A DNA stretch of 64,000 bases from Vreelandella profundi (lineage in GTDB: Bacteria > Pseudomonadota > Gammaproteobacteria > Pseudomonadales > Halomonadaceae): the NCBI RefSeq assembly GCF_019722725.1, contig NZ_CP077941.1:3038001-3102000 (forward strand), in the 5' to 3' direction. Positions 26,222 through 36,088 of this stretch are shown piece after piece. The notes beneath the pieces are model-generated. The model saw only the letters and a program-made list of their open reading frames with translations, was not told the DNA's origin and did not search any database. Numbering within the stretch: position 1 is the stretch's first letter; each line of letters begins with the position of its first letter. The position numbers were made by a program, and so were the translations under genes.

Positions 26222-27166
26222 TCATAGCGTACTTGACCGGTCTGTCGTTATGGGCGAATCCAGCTGCAACGCCGCTCGCTGCCTAAGCTCTAATCGCCTT
26301 TCGTAAAGCCCCTTGGCCAGTAAAGTGCCGAGCACCAAGCCTCCTCCCAATAGCGCCACGGGTGCGGGCTGTTCTTTCAGAATCCACCAGGCTAACAGCG
26401 TGCCCAGCACCACTTCCAGCAACAGCAGCAGGCCCACTTCGGCCGAAGGCAGATACAGCGGCCCGCGCTGAAGTAGCGTTACACCGCAGGGCACAATGAT
26501 CAGGCAAAGCAGCACCACCACCGAGAGCTGGTTGACCGTAGGTAGCGTTGTATCACCGCCCACCAGCCAAAAAAGGCCCGCAACGCTGCCGACAATAATA
26601 CCGTTAAAGACCAGCATCGGGCTCATGTCGACCCCCGGGCGCGTACGGCACAGGGTAAAGTTAATCGCCAGCGTCGACGCCGCCATTAAGGCAAACGCGT
26701 TGCCCACCCAGGAACCCGCTCCCACGTCATCAAGCGCGATCATGGCAATACCAACCATACACAGCGAAATGGCCAGCCACGTCCGCCTAGGCAAACGCTC
26801 TTTGAGAATGATCCAGGAGAGAACGGCGGCGATTAACGGCGCGCTGGCCAATATCATCAGTACGTTACCCGCTTTGGTATACTGATTGCCCAGCACGAAA
26901 CCACAGCTCGTCAGACTAAACAATAACGCCACGGCAATGCCGGTCCAGCCGCAGCGCCTGTAGGCCGCCAGCGTGCCGCGGCCGTAGCGCATTAACGCGA
27001 TAAGCAGAAAACCCAGCGCCGACAGAAAGCCACGCCACATTAGGATCTCTGCATCGGGAAGATCAGCCACCTTAATCAGCAAAGCATCGGGCGCCATGAT
27101 GATCGCGCCACCACCGGTCAACAGCAGCCCTTGCTGGCGATGCGACAAGTTAGTAAACCGGCTCAT
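26222..27166 (-). CDS. EamA/DMT-family transporter
   Basis: A 314-residue membrane protein with ten predicted segments arranged as two EamA repeats (LMWRGFLSALGFLLIALMRY; then EVGLLLLLEVVLGTLLAWWI). DMT transporters export or import small metabolites and the substrate cannot be read from sequence. It lies between the XylD-like dehydratase and the GntR gene on the same strand, so it may move a pathway sugar acid or intermediate. The ATG at 27166 has no strong ribosome binding site. Confidence 0.85.
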   Translation of the reverse strand: MSRFTNLSHRQQGLLLTGGGAIIMAPDALLIKVADLPDAEILMWRGFLSALGFLLIALMRYGRGTLAAYRRCGWTGIAVALLFSLTSCGFVLGNQYTKAGNVLMILASAPLIAAVLSWIILKERLPRRTWLAISLCMVGIAMIALDDVGAGSWVGNAFALMAASTLAINFTLCRTRPGVDMSPMLVFNGIIVGSVAGLFWLVGGDTTLPTVNQLSVVVLLCLIIVPCGVTLLQRGPLYLPSAEVGLLLLLEVVLGTLLAWWILKEQPAPVALLGGGLVLGTLLAKGLYERRLELRQRAALQLDSPITTDRSSTL

Positions 27167-27176
27167 CGAGTGCTTG

Positions 27177-27230
27177 TCCTTTTAGTGGCTAATCCTTTAG
27201 TGGCTAATCTTTTAGTAGCTAGTCCTTAAA
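27177..27230. repeat. Tandem 15-16 bp repeat, three and a half copies
   Basis: Successive units read TCCTTTTAGTGGCTAA, TCCTTTAGTGGCTAA, TCTTTTAGTAGCTAG and a partial TCCTTAAA. They fill the gap between the DMT transporter start and the end of the XylD-like gene. No hairpin is apparent. Confidence 0.75.
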
Positions 27231-27242
27231 AACATCGCACTT

Positions 27243-29045
27243 TTAATGATTGTCTCTAGGTGGATGCAGACGAGCAACGTCGCGGTACTTGGTCGCGGAT
27301 TCCAACGTCATTCCACGGTCAAGCGGCTCAATCATGCTGCGCTGAATCTCCTGCCAAGGCGTTTGATGGCCCGGATAGCGGTAACCGCCCTGCTGGGCTA
27401 AACGCTCGCGGCGTGCGTCCAGCTCAGCGGGCTCAATCAGCAGCTGCACCTGGCCACGCTTTAGATCTACTCGCAGCCTGTCGCCACTTTCAAGTAGCGC
27501 TAAACCACCGCCGGTCGCGGCTTCTGGCGATGCATTCAGGATTGAGGGCGAACCCGACGTGCCTGACTGGCGCCCATCGCCCAAACACGGCAGTGATTCG
27601 ATACCTTGTTTGATTAACGCTTCCGGTGGCTGCATGTTCACCACTTCGGCACCGCCAGGATGGCCCACCGGCCCTGCGCCGCGCATGACCAGGATAGTAC
27701 GGGCGTCGATACCTAATGCAGGGTCATCAATGCGGGCGTGATAATCCTCAGAGCCATCAAACACCGCCACTTTCCCTTCAAAGGCTTCAGGATCGTTGGG
27801 GTCGTTTAGGAAACGCTCGCGAAAGTCACGGGAGATCACGCTGGTTTTCATCAGCGCCGAGTCAAACAGATTGCCCTTAAGGTTAAGGAAGCCGGCATGG
27901 TCGACCAGCGGGTCGGCGTAGCGGCAGATCACGTTAAGATCCTGCGTTTCTCGACCTTCAAGATTCTCACCAATAGAGCGGCCATTAACTGTCAGCGCCC
28001 CGCCGTGCAGCTTGCCGGCCACATTAAGCTCGTGCAGAACGGCGGGTACCCCGCCTGCGCGATAAAATTCTTCGCAGAGAAAAGCACCGGCGGGCATGAC
28101 GTTCGCCAGCAGCGGAATTTCATGCCCCAAGCGCTGCCAGTCGTCATTATCTAGCTCAATACCGGCATGGCGGGCAATAGCGTTAATGTGCACCGGCGCG
28201 TTGGACGAGCCGCCCAGAGCAGAACAGGCAACGATGGCGTTTTCGAACGCTTCGCGGGTGAGGATATCCAGCGGGCGCACGTCCTCCCAGACCATATCGA
28301 CAATGCGCTTACCGGTGTCGTAGGACACCATCGCGCGCTCTTTATACGGCGCGGGGATTACCGCCGAGCCGGGCAGGCTCATGCCCAGCACCTCAGCCAT
28401 GGAGTTCATGGTGGAGGCGGTGCCCATCGTATTGCAGTGACCAATCGAAGGCGCTGAATCACTGGCGCGAGAAAGAAATTCCGCGTAGTCGATATCGCCG
28501 GCCGCCAGGCGTTTGCGCAGCTCCCAAATAATCGTTCCCGAGCCCACCCGCTCAGCCCCGCGCCAACCGTTAAGCATTGGCCCACCGGAAAGCACAATCG
28601 CAGGGATATTCACCGTCGCGGCCGCCATGAGCGCCGCAGGGGTGGTTTTATCGCAGCCGGTAGTCAATACCACGCCGTCTAACGGGTACCCGTGCAGAAT
28701 CTCTACTAATCCCAGATAGGCAAGGTTGCGGTCTAGCGCGGCCGTGGGCCTGCGTACGTTTTCGTGAATGGGGTGCATGGGGAATTCAAAGGGCACCCCG
28801 CCTGCCGCACGAATACCGTCTTTAACGCGCTTAACCAAGTCAATGTGATGACGATTGCAGGGGGTTAAATCAGAGCCCGACTGGCTGATCCCAATAATCG
28901 GCTTACCGCTGGTTAACTCATCCAGCGTGATGCCGTAATTAAGATAGCGTTCAACACAGAGCGCGGTGGTGCCCGGATGATCCGGATTATCAAACCAGTA
29001 GCGTGAACGCAACTGTTCAGACGTAATACGATGAGAACTGGCCAT
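27243..29045 (-). CDS. xylD: XylD-like sugar-acid dehydratase (IlvD/Edd family)
   Basis: A 600-residue iron-sulfur dehydratase. Cluster cysteines lie in [23 protein letters not shown] and [12 protein letters not shown]. The opening [20 protein letters not shown] and segments [40 protein letters not shown] and [16 protein letters not shown] resemble Caulobacter D-xylonate dehydratase strongly, so D-xylonate (or D-galactonate) is the likely substrate. It differs clearly from the arabonate dehydratase at 9751. The ATG at 29045 follows GGAGTG. It diverges from TRAP operon 1, which may import the matching acid. Confidence 0.85.
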   Translation of the reverse strand: MASSHRITSEQLRSRYWFDNPDHPGTTALCVERYLNYGITLDELTSGKPIIGISQSGSDLTPCNRHHIDLVKRVKDGIRAAGGVPFEFPMHPIHENVRRPTAALDRNLAYLGLVEILHGYPLDGVVLTTGCDKTTPAALMAAATVNIPAIVLSGGPMLNGWRGAERVGSGTIIWELRKRLAAGDIDYAEFLSRASDSAPSIGHCNTMGTASTMNSMAEVLGMSLPGSAVIPAPYKERAMVSYDTGKRIVDMVWEDVRPLDILTREAFENAIVACSALGGSSNAPVHINAIARHAGIELDNDDWQRLGHEIPLLANVMPAGAFLCEEFYRAGGVPAVLHELNVAGKLHGGALTVNGRSIGENLEGRETQDLNVICRYADPLVDHAGFLNLKGNLFDSALMKTSVISRDFRERFLNDPNDPEAFEGKVAVFDGSEDYHARIDDPALGIDARTILVMRGAGPVGHPGGAEVVNMQPPEALIKQGIESLPCLGDGRQSGTSGSPSILNASPEAATGGGLALLESGDRLRVDLKRGQVQLLIEPAELDARRERLAQQGGYRYPGHQTPWQEIQRSMIEPLDRGMTLESATKYRDVARLHPPRDNH

Positions 29046-29366
29046 GGTGTCACTCCACGCCTAAAGTGAAGAATAAGAAAATAATGCCGTGACGTTACGC
29101 CTTCTCACCCTCAGCGTCGATACATACAAAAGTCTATGTTGAACATATGCAAAAAAAGTTCCACATTACTCCTAGTGTTTGCGGTAGCGATGCGCTCTTA
29201 AGGACTAGGTTTAAAGAGCGGCTAGGCTAAAAGTGACGGCATTCTGAAGAGTATGGTCGTTTGACGCGTATTGCCGCTTACGTAAAACAACAACAGTTAT
29301 CGCTTTGCCGGTCCTTTGAATCAGACCGTGCACAGCCATCAGCACCTCGCCAGGAGAATTAATACA
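29046..29366. promoter_or_regulatory. Divergent control region of XylD-like gene and TRAP operon 1
   Basis: A 321-bp stretch without a gene. A 13-bp palindrome TATGTTGAACATA (29135-29147) with central G is a candidate GntR-type operator, about 90 bp upstream of the dehydratase start. A good ribosome binding site (AGGAG) for the TRAP binding protein lies near the right end. No other structure stood out. Confidence 0.45.
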
Positions 29367-30458
29367 ATGCAACATTTCTGGAAGCGCACCCTGTTAATGA
29401 CCGGTGCCACCCTGCTCAGCTCAAGTATCGCTTACGCCCAAACGCCTGAGCTGTCCGATCCGCCTGAAATTGAAGGCGCGGTGGTGGGTGACCACGGCAA
29501 GGTGACGATACGCATGGGACTAGGGCTGGCAGAAACCTCGCCTCAGTACATCTCAAGCCAGTACTTCGCGGATATCCTTGACCAGCGCAGTGAAGGGCGC
29601 ATCAGCGTTAACCTGTTCCCTAACAGCCAGCTCGGCGATGACGTGCAGATGATGGAAATGCTGCAAACCGGCACGCTGGACATGACCTATCCGTCGACCT
29701 CCCCGGCGACCGGCTACGTAGAAGAACTGGCCGTGTTCGACCTGCCGTTCTTGCTCCCGACGCGCGAAGCGGCCGTTCAAGCCATGCGCAGCGATGCTGC
29801 CCAAGAGATGCTCGATGCGTTTGATGGCACCGGCATTAAAGCCCTGGCCTTCGCTGAAAACGGCTTCCGCCAGCTCTCTAACAGCGCGCGAGAAGTCTCC
29901 TCACCTGAGGACGTCGCAGGCTTAGACGTGCGCGGCCTGTCGGTGCGCACCATGGAAAATCCGGTGCACCTGGCTATTTGGCAAGCGCTGGGCGCCAACC
30001 CTACTCCCATGGCTTTCGGTGAGCTTTTCTCCGCGATGGAACAGGGCGTCGTTGACGGCCAGGAAAACCCATGGAGCACCATTCTGACCTCCAACTTCTA
30101 TGAAGTGCAGGACTACGGCTCCGAAACTCGGCACGTTTACACGCCGTTCATCAAGATGATCTCTCAGCGTACTTGGGATCGGCTCGACCCTGAGTATCAA
30201 GAGCTAGTACAGGAAGCCGCGCTACAGGCAGCCGATTATGAAATTCTGCTTTCTAGCGAATACGACGACTGGGCGCGCGATCAGCTTGAAGAGCGCGGCA
30301 TGCAAATCACGCGCTTGGATGACGAGCAGATTGCTGCTTTCCAAGAAGCCGTGCAGCCGGTTTACGCCGAATGGGCACCGCGCATTGGCGAAGATTTAGT
30401 GGCTGAGTTCCAGCGTCTTGCTGAATCTTCTATGACCGAATCGTCTACAGAAAAGTAA
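29367..30458 (+). CDS. dctP: TRAP transporter binding protein DctP (system 1)
   Basis: A 363-residue periplasmic receptor. From the ATG at 29367 (AGGAG 9 bases before) the protein starts MQHFWKRTLLMTGATLL with a signal peptide cut after AYAQ. An acidic stretch of about 20 residues (TPELSDPPEIEGAVVGDHG) precedes the usual DctP fold. The conserved carboxylate-binding arginine lies in LDVRGLSVRTMENP and the hallmark GQENPWSTI follows. It is the first gene of dctPQM, with the semialdehyde dehydrogenase next. Its ligand is probably a sugar acid such as xylonate or galactonate (context only). Confidence 0.9.
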   Translation: MQHFWKRTLLMTGATLLSSSIAYAQTPELSDPPEIEGAVVGDHGKVTIRMGLGLAETSPQYISSQYFADILDQRSEGRISVNLFPNSQLGDDVQMMEMLQTGTLDMTYPSTSPATGYVEELAVFDLPFLLPTREAAVQAMRSDAAQEMLDAFDGTGIKALAFAENGFRQLSNSAREVSSPEDVAGLDVRGLSVRTMENPVHLAIWQALGANPTPMAFGELFSAMEQGVVDGQENPWSTILTSNFYEVQDYGSETRHVYTPFIKMISQRTWDRLDPEYQELVQEAALQAADYEILLSSEYDDWARDQLEERGMQITRLDDEQIAAFQEAVQPVYAEWAPRIGEDLVAEFQRLAESSMTESSTEK

Positions 30459-30511
30459 GCGTCCTTGACGATAAGGCCGGCGCTATTGTTCGGTCTCCTA
30501 TTGCAGGACCT

Positions 30512-30569
30512 CCTCTCAATAGACGTTGTATTGAGAGGCTAGGCAAGAGGCATAGGCCTCTTGCCTTTT
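30512..30569 (+). terminator. Double hairpin with T-run between dctP and dctQ (TRAP 1)
   Basis: The first hairpin has 10-bp arms, CCTCTCAATA and TATTGAGAGG (30512-30538). The second is GGCAAGAGGC, ATAG loop, GCCTCTTGCC (30542-30565), followed by TTTT. It has full Rho-independent form and lies 54 bp after the dctP stop, before dctQ, so it should lower dctQM expression relative to dctP. Confidence 0.85.
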
Positions 30570-30594
30570 CGTTACTCGCCACTTCGGAAAGCTC

Positions 30595-31188
30595 ATGGAC
30601 ACTCCCAACACCCCAATTCCTGATACTGCGGCATATTTTGACGATCCTCAACGCCAACCTTTGGAAATTGAACCCGAGCAGCGCCGAGGCCCGGCGATCT
30701 TTCGCTGGCTAACCCAGGCGATGGAACATGTGATTGCCACCTTACTGGTCGCCTTGATCATTTCCGTGTCAGCGAATGTCGTCGGCCGCGCGGTATTCAA
30801 CCGCTCGCTGCCCTGGGCCGATGAGCTGGCGCGAATGCTGTTTATATGGCTGATTTTCATCGGCGCCGCCGCGGCTTTTGCACGTTATGAACATATTGCG
30901 GTTGATATCTTGGTTCGCAAACTAAAACCGCGGGCCGCCCATATGCTGTATTTATTCCAGCACTTGGTTATCACCGCGTTAATGGGCGTCATCATTTGGG
31001 GTGGATGCCTGGTGATAGCTCGCGCTTCAAGCCGCACCGCGATTTTGAATGTGCCCTGGAATATCGTTAACGTTTCGCTAGTTCTGTGCGCCGTGTTTAT
31101 TGCTGCCGTGTCTATCTGGCGCGCCTGGCAGAGCGTGCAACAAATTCGCTCGCCTAGCGTTATCATCACGCCTGCTGGAGATCACTGA
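30595..31188 (+). CDS. dctQ: TRAP transporter small permease DctQ (system 1)
   Basis: A 197-residue DctQ protein with four membrane segments and the family motif GRAVFNRSLPWADELARMLF...IGAAAAF. An N-terminal cytoplasmic tail of about 45 residues is longer than usual. It starts 136 bp after dctP, behind a terminator, and is followed 2 bp later by dctM. Confidence 0.92.
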   Translation: MDTPNTPIPDTAAYFDDPQRQPLEIEPEQRRGPAIFRWLTQAMEHVIATLLVALIISVSANVVGRAVFNRSLPWADELARMLFIWLIFIGAAAAFARYEHIAVDILVRKLKPRAAHMLYLFQHLVITALMGVIIWGGCLVIARASSRTAILNVPWNIVNVSLVLCAVFIAAVSIWRAWQSVQQIRSPSVIITPAGDH

Positions 31189-31190
31189 TC

Positions 31191-32474
31191 ATGCTATGGA
31201 TCTTTTTAGGCATTCTTTTTGCCTCACTAGCCCTGGGCTTGCCCATCGCCTTTGGCCTAGGCATTGCCGCCGTCATTATGGCGCTGCTTTCTGACATTCC
31301 GCTCTCGATCATGATTGAGCAGTCGATCCGCGGCGTTAACAGTTTTCCGCTGCTGGCGATTCCATTCTTTATTCTCGTTGGTGAAGTAATGAGCAACGGC
31401 GGTATCGCCCGCCGCTTGATGGATCTAGCAGGCGCCCTGGTCGGTTTTGTGCGCGGCGGTTTAGGCCAGGTCGCTATTACCGGTTCCATGTTCTTCGGCG
31501 GCATTAGCGGTTCAGCCGTGGCAGACACGGCAGCCACCGGCGCGATGATGATTCCCTCGATGACCAAACAGGGCTATACCGCGCCTCAAGCAACGGCAAT
31601 CAATACCGTTTCATCGGTTATCGGCATTATCATTCCGCCCTCTATCCCGCTGATTCTGTTTGGTATTGTTACCGAGACGTCAATTAGCCGCCTGTTTATT
31701 GCAGGCATTGTGCCCGGCATATTGATTGCCGCCGGCCTGATGACGACAACCTTCATCATGGCGACCATTGGCCATGCCGGCCAAACCCGTAAGTTCCGCC
31801 TTGATGTGCTCTGGGAAGCTTTTAAAGCAGCATGGCTGGCGCTGGTGCTACCCGTGATCGTGATTGGCGGCATTATCGGCGGCGTATTCACCGCCACCGA
31901 AGCGGCCGTTGCGGCGCTGCTTTACTCACTGTTTATCTCGCTGATCGTGTATCGCGAATTCAAGATAACGGAACTGTGGGGAATGCTCATCCGTACGGCC
32001 CGCTTGACCGGTATGGTGCTGCTGCTGCTGGCGTTTGCCACCGTTATTGCCTGGTTTTTAACCATTAATATGGTGCCGCAAACGCTGGTTACGCAGGTAC
32101 AGGCGATCACACAAGATCCTTTCCTACTGCTACTGATCGTAGCGGGCCTACTGCTGCTGGTGGGATTTGTAATGGATCTAACCCCGGCGATGGTCATCAT
32201 GGCGCCCATGCTAACGCCCATCGTTACCTCGGTTGGCGTTGATCCGGTTTACTTTGGCGTGCTCATGGCCTTTATTCTCGGCATTGGTCTTTTGACACCG
32301 CCGGTGGGCACTTGCCTTTACGTTGGCTGTGGCGTCGGTAAAGTCTCCATGGAACAGCTGGTCAAAGCGATGCTGCCCTACTATGCCGCGCTGCTCGTGG
32401 TACTGGTGATCCTGATCGCCTTCCCTGGCATCGTAACGTGGCTGCCGGACCTGACGGCCGTGCGCGGTAACTAA
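31191..32474 (+). CDS. dctM: TRAP transporter large permease DctM (system 1)
   Basis: A 427-residue DctM membrane protein with about twelve segments. Family stretches include NSFPLLAIPFFILVGEVMSN, GSMFFGGISGSAVADTAATG, SVIGIIIPPSIPLILFGI and LGIGLLTPPVGTCLYVGCGV. CTGGAG precedes the ATG. It is the sodium-driven transport subunit of system 1. Confidence 0.93.
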   Translation: MLWIFLGILFASLALGLPIAFGLGIAAVIMALLSDIPLSIMIEQSIRGVNSFPLLAIPFFILVGEVMSNGGIARRLMDLAGALVGFVRGGLGQVAITGSMFFGGISGSAVADTAATGAMMIPSMTKQGYTAPQATAINTVSSVIGIIIPPSIPLILFGIVTETSISRLFIAGIVPGILIAAGLMTTTFIMATIGHAGQTRKFRLDVLWEAFKAAWLALVLPVIVIGGIIGGVFTATEAAVAALLYSLFISLIVYREFKITELWGMLIRTARLTGMVLLLLAFATVIAWFLTINMVPQTLVTQVQAITQDPFLLLLIVAGLLLLVGFVMDLTPAMVIMAPMLTPIVTSVGVDPVYFGVLMAFILGIGLLTPPVGTCLYVGCGVGKVSMEQLVKAMLPYYAALLVVLVILIAFPGIVTWLPDLTAVRGN

Positions 32475-32505
32475 GTACTGACGCCCAATAAAATCAATAG
32501 CGACA

Positions 32506-32529
32506 AGGTGATCAGCACACCGATCACCT
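32506..32529. terminator. 8-bp hairpin after dctM (TRAP 1)
   Basis: AGGTGATC, eight-base loop, GATCACCT, without a T-run. It could be a weak terminator or an RNA stability element between dctM and the aldehyde dehydrogenase gene. Confidence 0.4.
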
Positions 32530-32580
32530 CACTACGTATTACGCTAGATCGACAATAATGCCCTTTAATAGGAGGCCAGC

Positions 32581-34158
32581 ATGACACTGCAAGGCACACT
32601 GCTTATCGGTCAACAGGCCGTGACAGGCACACAGGATGAAATCCACGCTATCAATCCCGCTACCGGTGACGTGCTACAGCCAGGCTATCATGGCGGCAGC
32701 CGTTCCGACGTGGAACAGGCCTGCAAACTTGCTGATGCGGCGTTTGATCAGTATCGCGAGACGTCGCTCGAGACACGCGCACACTTCTTAGAAACCATTG
32801 CTGATGAAATTGAGGCTATTGGCACCGACTTAACTGAGCGCGGTGTCGCCGAGTCGGGCCTTCCTCAGGCCCGTCTTGAAGGCGAACGTGGCCGTACCTG
32901 TGGCCAGCTACGGCTTTTCGCTTCTGTGGTACGCGCGGGAGAATGGCTGGACGTACGCCATGACCCTGCACTGCCAGATCGCCAGCCGATGCCCCGCGCA
33001 GACCTGCGCCAGCGTCACATTCCGCTGGGCCCAGTGGCTGTTTTTGGCGCCAGCAACTTCCCCCTCGCGTTTAGCGTCGCAGGTGGCGATACCGCGTCTG
33101 CGCTAGCTGCAGGCTGCCCAGTGGTTGTTAAAGGCCATTCGGCCCACCCTGGCACGTCCGAATTAGTGGGTCGCGCCATTCAGCGAGCGGTTGCTAAGTG
33201 CGAGCTGCCGGAAGGCGTCTTTTCGCTGCTGTTCGGTTCAGGCAAAGAGATTGGCCAGGCGCTAGTAGCCGACCCGCGCATCAAGGCCGTCGGCTTCACC
33301 GGTTCACGCAGCGGCGGCACTGCATTAATGGCCACCGCACAAGCACGCCCCGAGCCGATTCCTGTTTATGCTGAAATGAGCAGCATCAATCCCGTCTTCC
33401 TAATGCCCGAGGCGTTGAAAGCTCGCGGCACTGCGATTGCAGAGAGTTTTGTGGCATCGCTAAACATGGGGGCAGGCCAGTTCTGTACTAACCCTGGACT
33501 AGTCGTTGGCCTGAAAGGCGCTGATCTTGATACCTTCGTAGCAACAGCGGGTGACGCGGTGAAAGCCAGCGGTGCCCAAACTATGCTGACACCCGGCATT
33601 CATGAGGCTTATCGAAGCGGCGTCAATGAGCTTTCGGGCAACGCTAGCGTTACAGAAGTCGCGCGTGGACAAACCAACGATGGCCCGCATAGCTGCCAAA
33701 CTGCTTTATTTACCGCTAGCGCCCACGATTTCTTAACTCAAGAAGCGCTGCAAAGCGAAATCTTCGGGTCTGCATCGCTGGTGATTGAGTGCCGTGACAG
33801 CGATGAGATGCAGCGCGTGGCCGAGCAATTGGAAGGCCAATTGACCGCGACACTGCAGTTAGACGATGGCGACCTAGACGCTGCTAAACGCCTAATGCCC
33901 ACACTGGAACGTCGCGTGGGCCGTATTATGGCCAATGGCTGGCCGACCGGTGTGGAAGTGGGTCATGCGATGGTACATGGCGGCCCCTACCCGGCCACGT
34001 CTGATAGCCGGACGACATCCGTGGGCAGTGCTGCGATTTATCGCTTCCTGCGCCCCGTCTGCTACCAAGACTTGCCAGCAGGCCTGCTGCCCGAAGCGCT
34101 GCGCGATAGCAATCCTTTTAACGTTTCCCGCTTAGTCGACGGCAAGCGTGAAAGCTAA
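32581..34158 (+). CDS. Alpha-ketoglutarate semialdehyde dehydrogenase (NADP-type ALDH)
   Basis: A 525-residue aldehyde dehydrogenase of the long branch used as alpha-ketoglutarate semialdehyde dehydrogenase in arabinose, xylose, glucarate and hydroxyproline breakdown. Landmarks are [62 protein letters not shown] and the catalytic cysteine in [17 protein letters not shown] precedes the ATG at 32581. It is the terminal enzyme delivering 2-oxoglutarate for both AraD1- and XylX-type dehydratases. Its last 4 bp overlap the convergent GntR gene. Confidence 0.9.
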   Translation: MTLQGTLLIGQQAVTGTQDEIHAINPATGDVLQPGYHGGSRSDVEQACKLADAAFDQYRETSLETRAHFLETIADEIEAIGTDLTERGVAESGLPQARLEGERGRTCGQLRLFASVVRAGEWLDVRHDPALPDRQPMPRADLRQRHIPLGPVAVFGASNFPLAFSVAGGDTASALAAGCPVVVKGHSAHPGTSELVGRAIQRAVAKCELPEGVFSLLFGSGKEIGQALVADPRIKAVGFTGSRSGGTALMATAQARPEPIPVYAEMSSINPVFLMPEALKARGTAIAESFVASLNMGAGQFCTNPGLVVGLKGADLDTFVATAGDAVKASGAQTMLTPGIHEAYRSGVNELSGNASVTEVARGQTNDGPHSCQTALFTASAHDFLTQEALQSEIFGSASLVIECRDSDEMQRVAEQLEGQLTATLQLDDGDLDAAKRLMPTLERRVGRIMANGWPTGVEVGHAMVHGGPYPATSDSRTTSVGSAAIYRFLRPVCYQDLPAGLLPEALRDSNPFNVSRLVDGKRES

Positions 34159-34877
34159 GGGGTATCAGACAGGCGCTTTTTAAGCTGCATGTACGTGCCG
34201 TAATGACGGTCGAGGTGGCGCCGCATGGCTGCCTCGGCCGTATCAGGGTCGCGAGACTCAATGGCATCAATGATTTCAGTGTGCGCTGCGGTCGCGGCCT
34301 TATCTTCATCTTTTTGCTGCAATACTTGGGCACGCCGATCATCTAGCCATTCGGACAGCGCCACATGGATAGCATCAAAAATAGGATTGCGGCCAATACT
34401 CGCTAACACACCATGAAAGTCGTTATCAGAGCGTTTGAAGCGTGCTTCGTCACCAATAGCATCACGATTGGCTTGTAAGGCATCGCGCAGCCGTATCAGA
34501 TCCTCATCGCTGGCGTGACGAGCGGCGTAGCGGGCGAGCGATATTTCAAACGTAGCCCGAGCTTCCTGAAAGTATTGCTGGCCATCCGGCTTTGAAAGAA
34601 GCTGCCGTGTCACCCCCGAAAGCCTCGCCATCACCGCATCAGCCGTAGGACGAATCACCCTGGCACGCGTGCCGCTATTGATCGCAATCAATCCCAGCTG
34701 CTGCAAATGAAACAACGCTTCGCGCACCGCGGGCCTACCAACGCCGAACTGCTCCATCAGCTCTCTTTCTGAGGGCAACTGATCATTCTCACTTAGCCGC
34801 CCCTCAAGAATCTCCGCCTCAAGCTGTTCAGCGACCTGTTCGGAAAGCGTTTTGCGCTCAATCCGGTATCTGCTCAT
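34155..34877 (-). CDS. FCD-domain GntR-family regulator
   Basis: A 240-residue FadR-type regulator with wHTH at about residues 8-70 ([20 protein letters not shown] then [14 protein letters not shown]) and FCD domain ([33 protein letters not shown]). It resembles NanR/DgoR/LutR-type regulators of acid catabolism. AAGGAG precedes the ATG. It lies 76 bp downstream of the Ldh2 gene on the same strand and may be the last gene of the TRAP 2 operon. Confidence 0.87.
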   Translation of the reverse strand: MSRYRIERKTLSEQVAEQLEAEILEGRLSENDQLPSERELMEQFGVGRPAVREALFHLQQLGLIAINSGTRARVIRPTADAVMARLSGVTRQLLSKPDGQQYFQEARATFEISLARYAARHASDEDLIRLRDALQANRDAIGDEARFKRSDNDFHGVLASIGRNPIFDAIHVALSEWLDDRRAQVLQQKDEDKAATAAHTEIIDAIESRDPDTAEAAMRRHLDRHYGTYMQLKKRLSDTP

Positions 34878-34953
34878 AGGCAGTCGCTCCTTGTTAACCT
34901 GGAATTGGCCGCCATTTTACTGCATTTCTCGCCATTGTCTTTTCATTGGGCCA

Positions 34954-36030
34954 TTAATCAAGCCGAGATAGCGGCGTAATTCGGTGCCGCTCAGCCAGTT
35001 CGGCATAGGCTAATTGGTTGGCAACATCGAGTGGAACGCCCTGAGCATCGCGCTGCGCCTGGCAGCGCCATTCACGATCACCGGGTGCTAATACGCTGGC
35101 ATTTTTTGAGGCTGGCTGGGCGCGAAGGTCTGTTAAATACGCGGCCAGCCCTTGAGCAAAGGTACCTTCATCAACAAAGGCATCGGGCTTTATGGCTAGA
35201 AAGAAATGCCCGACGCCGCGCGGCGTTGCCATATCCGGCCCGCCCATAGGCAGTAACCTGAAGCCATGCTGCATGCCCGACAGCATCGAGCTCAGCACTT
35301 CGACCATGCCACCTAGTCCGGCACCTTTAAAGCCGAAATCACTGCCGCCCAGCGGCAACAGTGCGGCGATATCAGCGGGTACACGACTTACCTGGCCGGC
35401 GGCATCCGCGGCGACTTGGTCGGGCAGCTCGCGGCCAATAGCACCAAATTGCTGCACTCGATTCCAGGGGATCGAGCTCGTTGCCATATCCAACAGATAC
35501 GGCGACTCACCCGCTACCGGCGCTGCAAAGGCGATGGGATTAGTACCGTGAAAGGGCTTGGCACCATCGTGCAGCAGTACAAAGGGGTCTGAATTACAGA
35601 ACGCCATGCCAATGTAGCCACGCTCAGCCGCGGCTAACGCATAGCATCCTGCCGCGCCGAAGTGCGATGATTTACTCACAGCGACAGCGCCCATCCCGAC
35701 CTCATCAGCCATCGCCGTGGCGTGCTCCATCGCGGTATAACCTGCCAGGTGCCCAAGACCATCGTCAGCGTTTAAGGAGCCTGTGGCCGCTAAACGACGC
35801 TGAAACACCATGTTAGGTGCCCCGTTAATACGCCCGCCTTGAAGCGCCTGCACATAGTGGGGCAATAGACGCAAACCGTGGCTATCGGTCCCCATACGCG
35901 ATGCGGTGACCAGCGCGCGGCTCACCGCCTGCGCCGATGCTTGATTGGCGCCAACGGCGGCGAGTGTCGCCTGTATAAAACGAGAAAGATCCTCGTGGGT
36001 AACGCGAAAATCTAGTGAGCTATCAGTCAT
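34954..36030 (-). CDS. Ldh2/malate-lactate dehydrogenase family oxidoreductase
   Basis: A 358-residue Ldh2-family enzyme with GTDSHGLRLLPHYVQ, catalytic-His segment KSSHFGAAGCYALAA, HGTNPIAFAAP, LDMATSS and GFKGAGLGGMVEVL. These enzymes interconvert 2-hydroxyacids and 2-oxoacids with NAD(P). It is in line with TRAP operon 2 (58 bp after dctM), so it may oxidise the imported hydroxyacid before, or as an alternative to, the kinase/PdxA2 steps. GGAG precedes the ATG. It is a distant paralogue of the gene at 22360. Confidence 0.87.
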   Translation of the reverse strand: MTDSSLDFRVTHEDLSRFIQATLAAVGANQASAQAVSRALVTASRMGTDSHGLRLLPHYVQALQGGRINGAPNMVFQRRLAATGSLNADDGLGHLAGYTAMEHATAMADEVGMGAVAVSKSSHFGAAGCYALAAAERGYIGMAFCNSDPFVLLHDGAKPFHGTNPIAFAAPVAGESPYLLDMATSSIPWNRVQQFGAIGRELPDQVAADAAGQVSRVPADIAALLPLGGSDFGFKGAGLGGMVEVLSSMLSGMQHGFRLLPMGGPDMATPRGVGHFFLAIKPDAFVDEGTFAQGLAAYLTDLRAQPASKNASVLAPGDREWRCQAQRDAQGVPLDVANQLAYAELAERHRITPLSRLD

Positions 36031-36088
36031 TAATAAAATACTCCGGGTCTTAATAGCGGAGCCGGCATTCCGCCAGCGCCAGCGGTGC

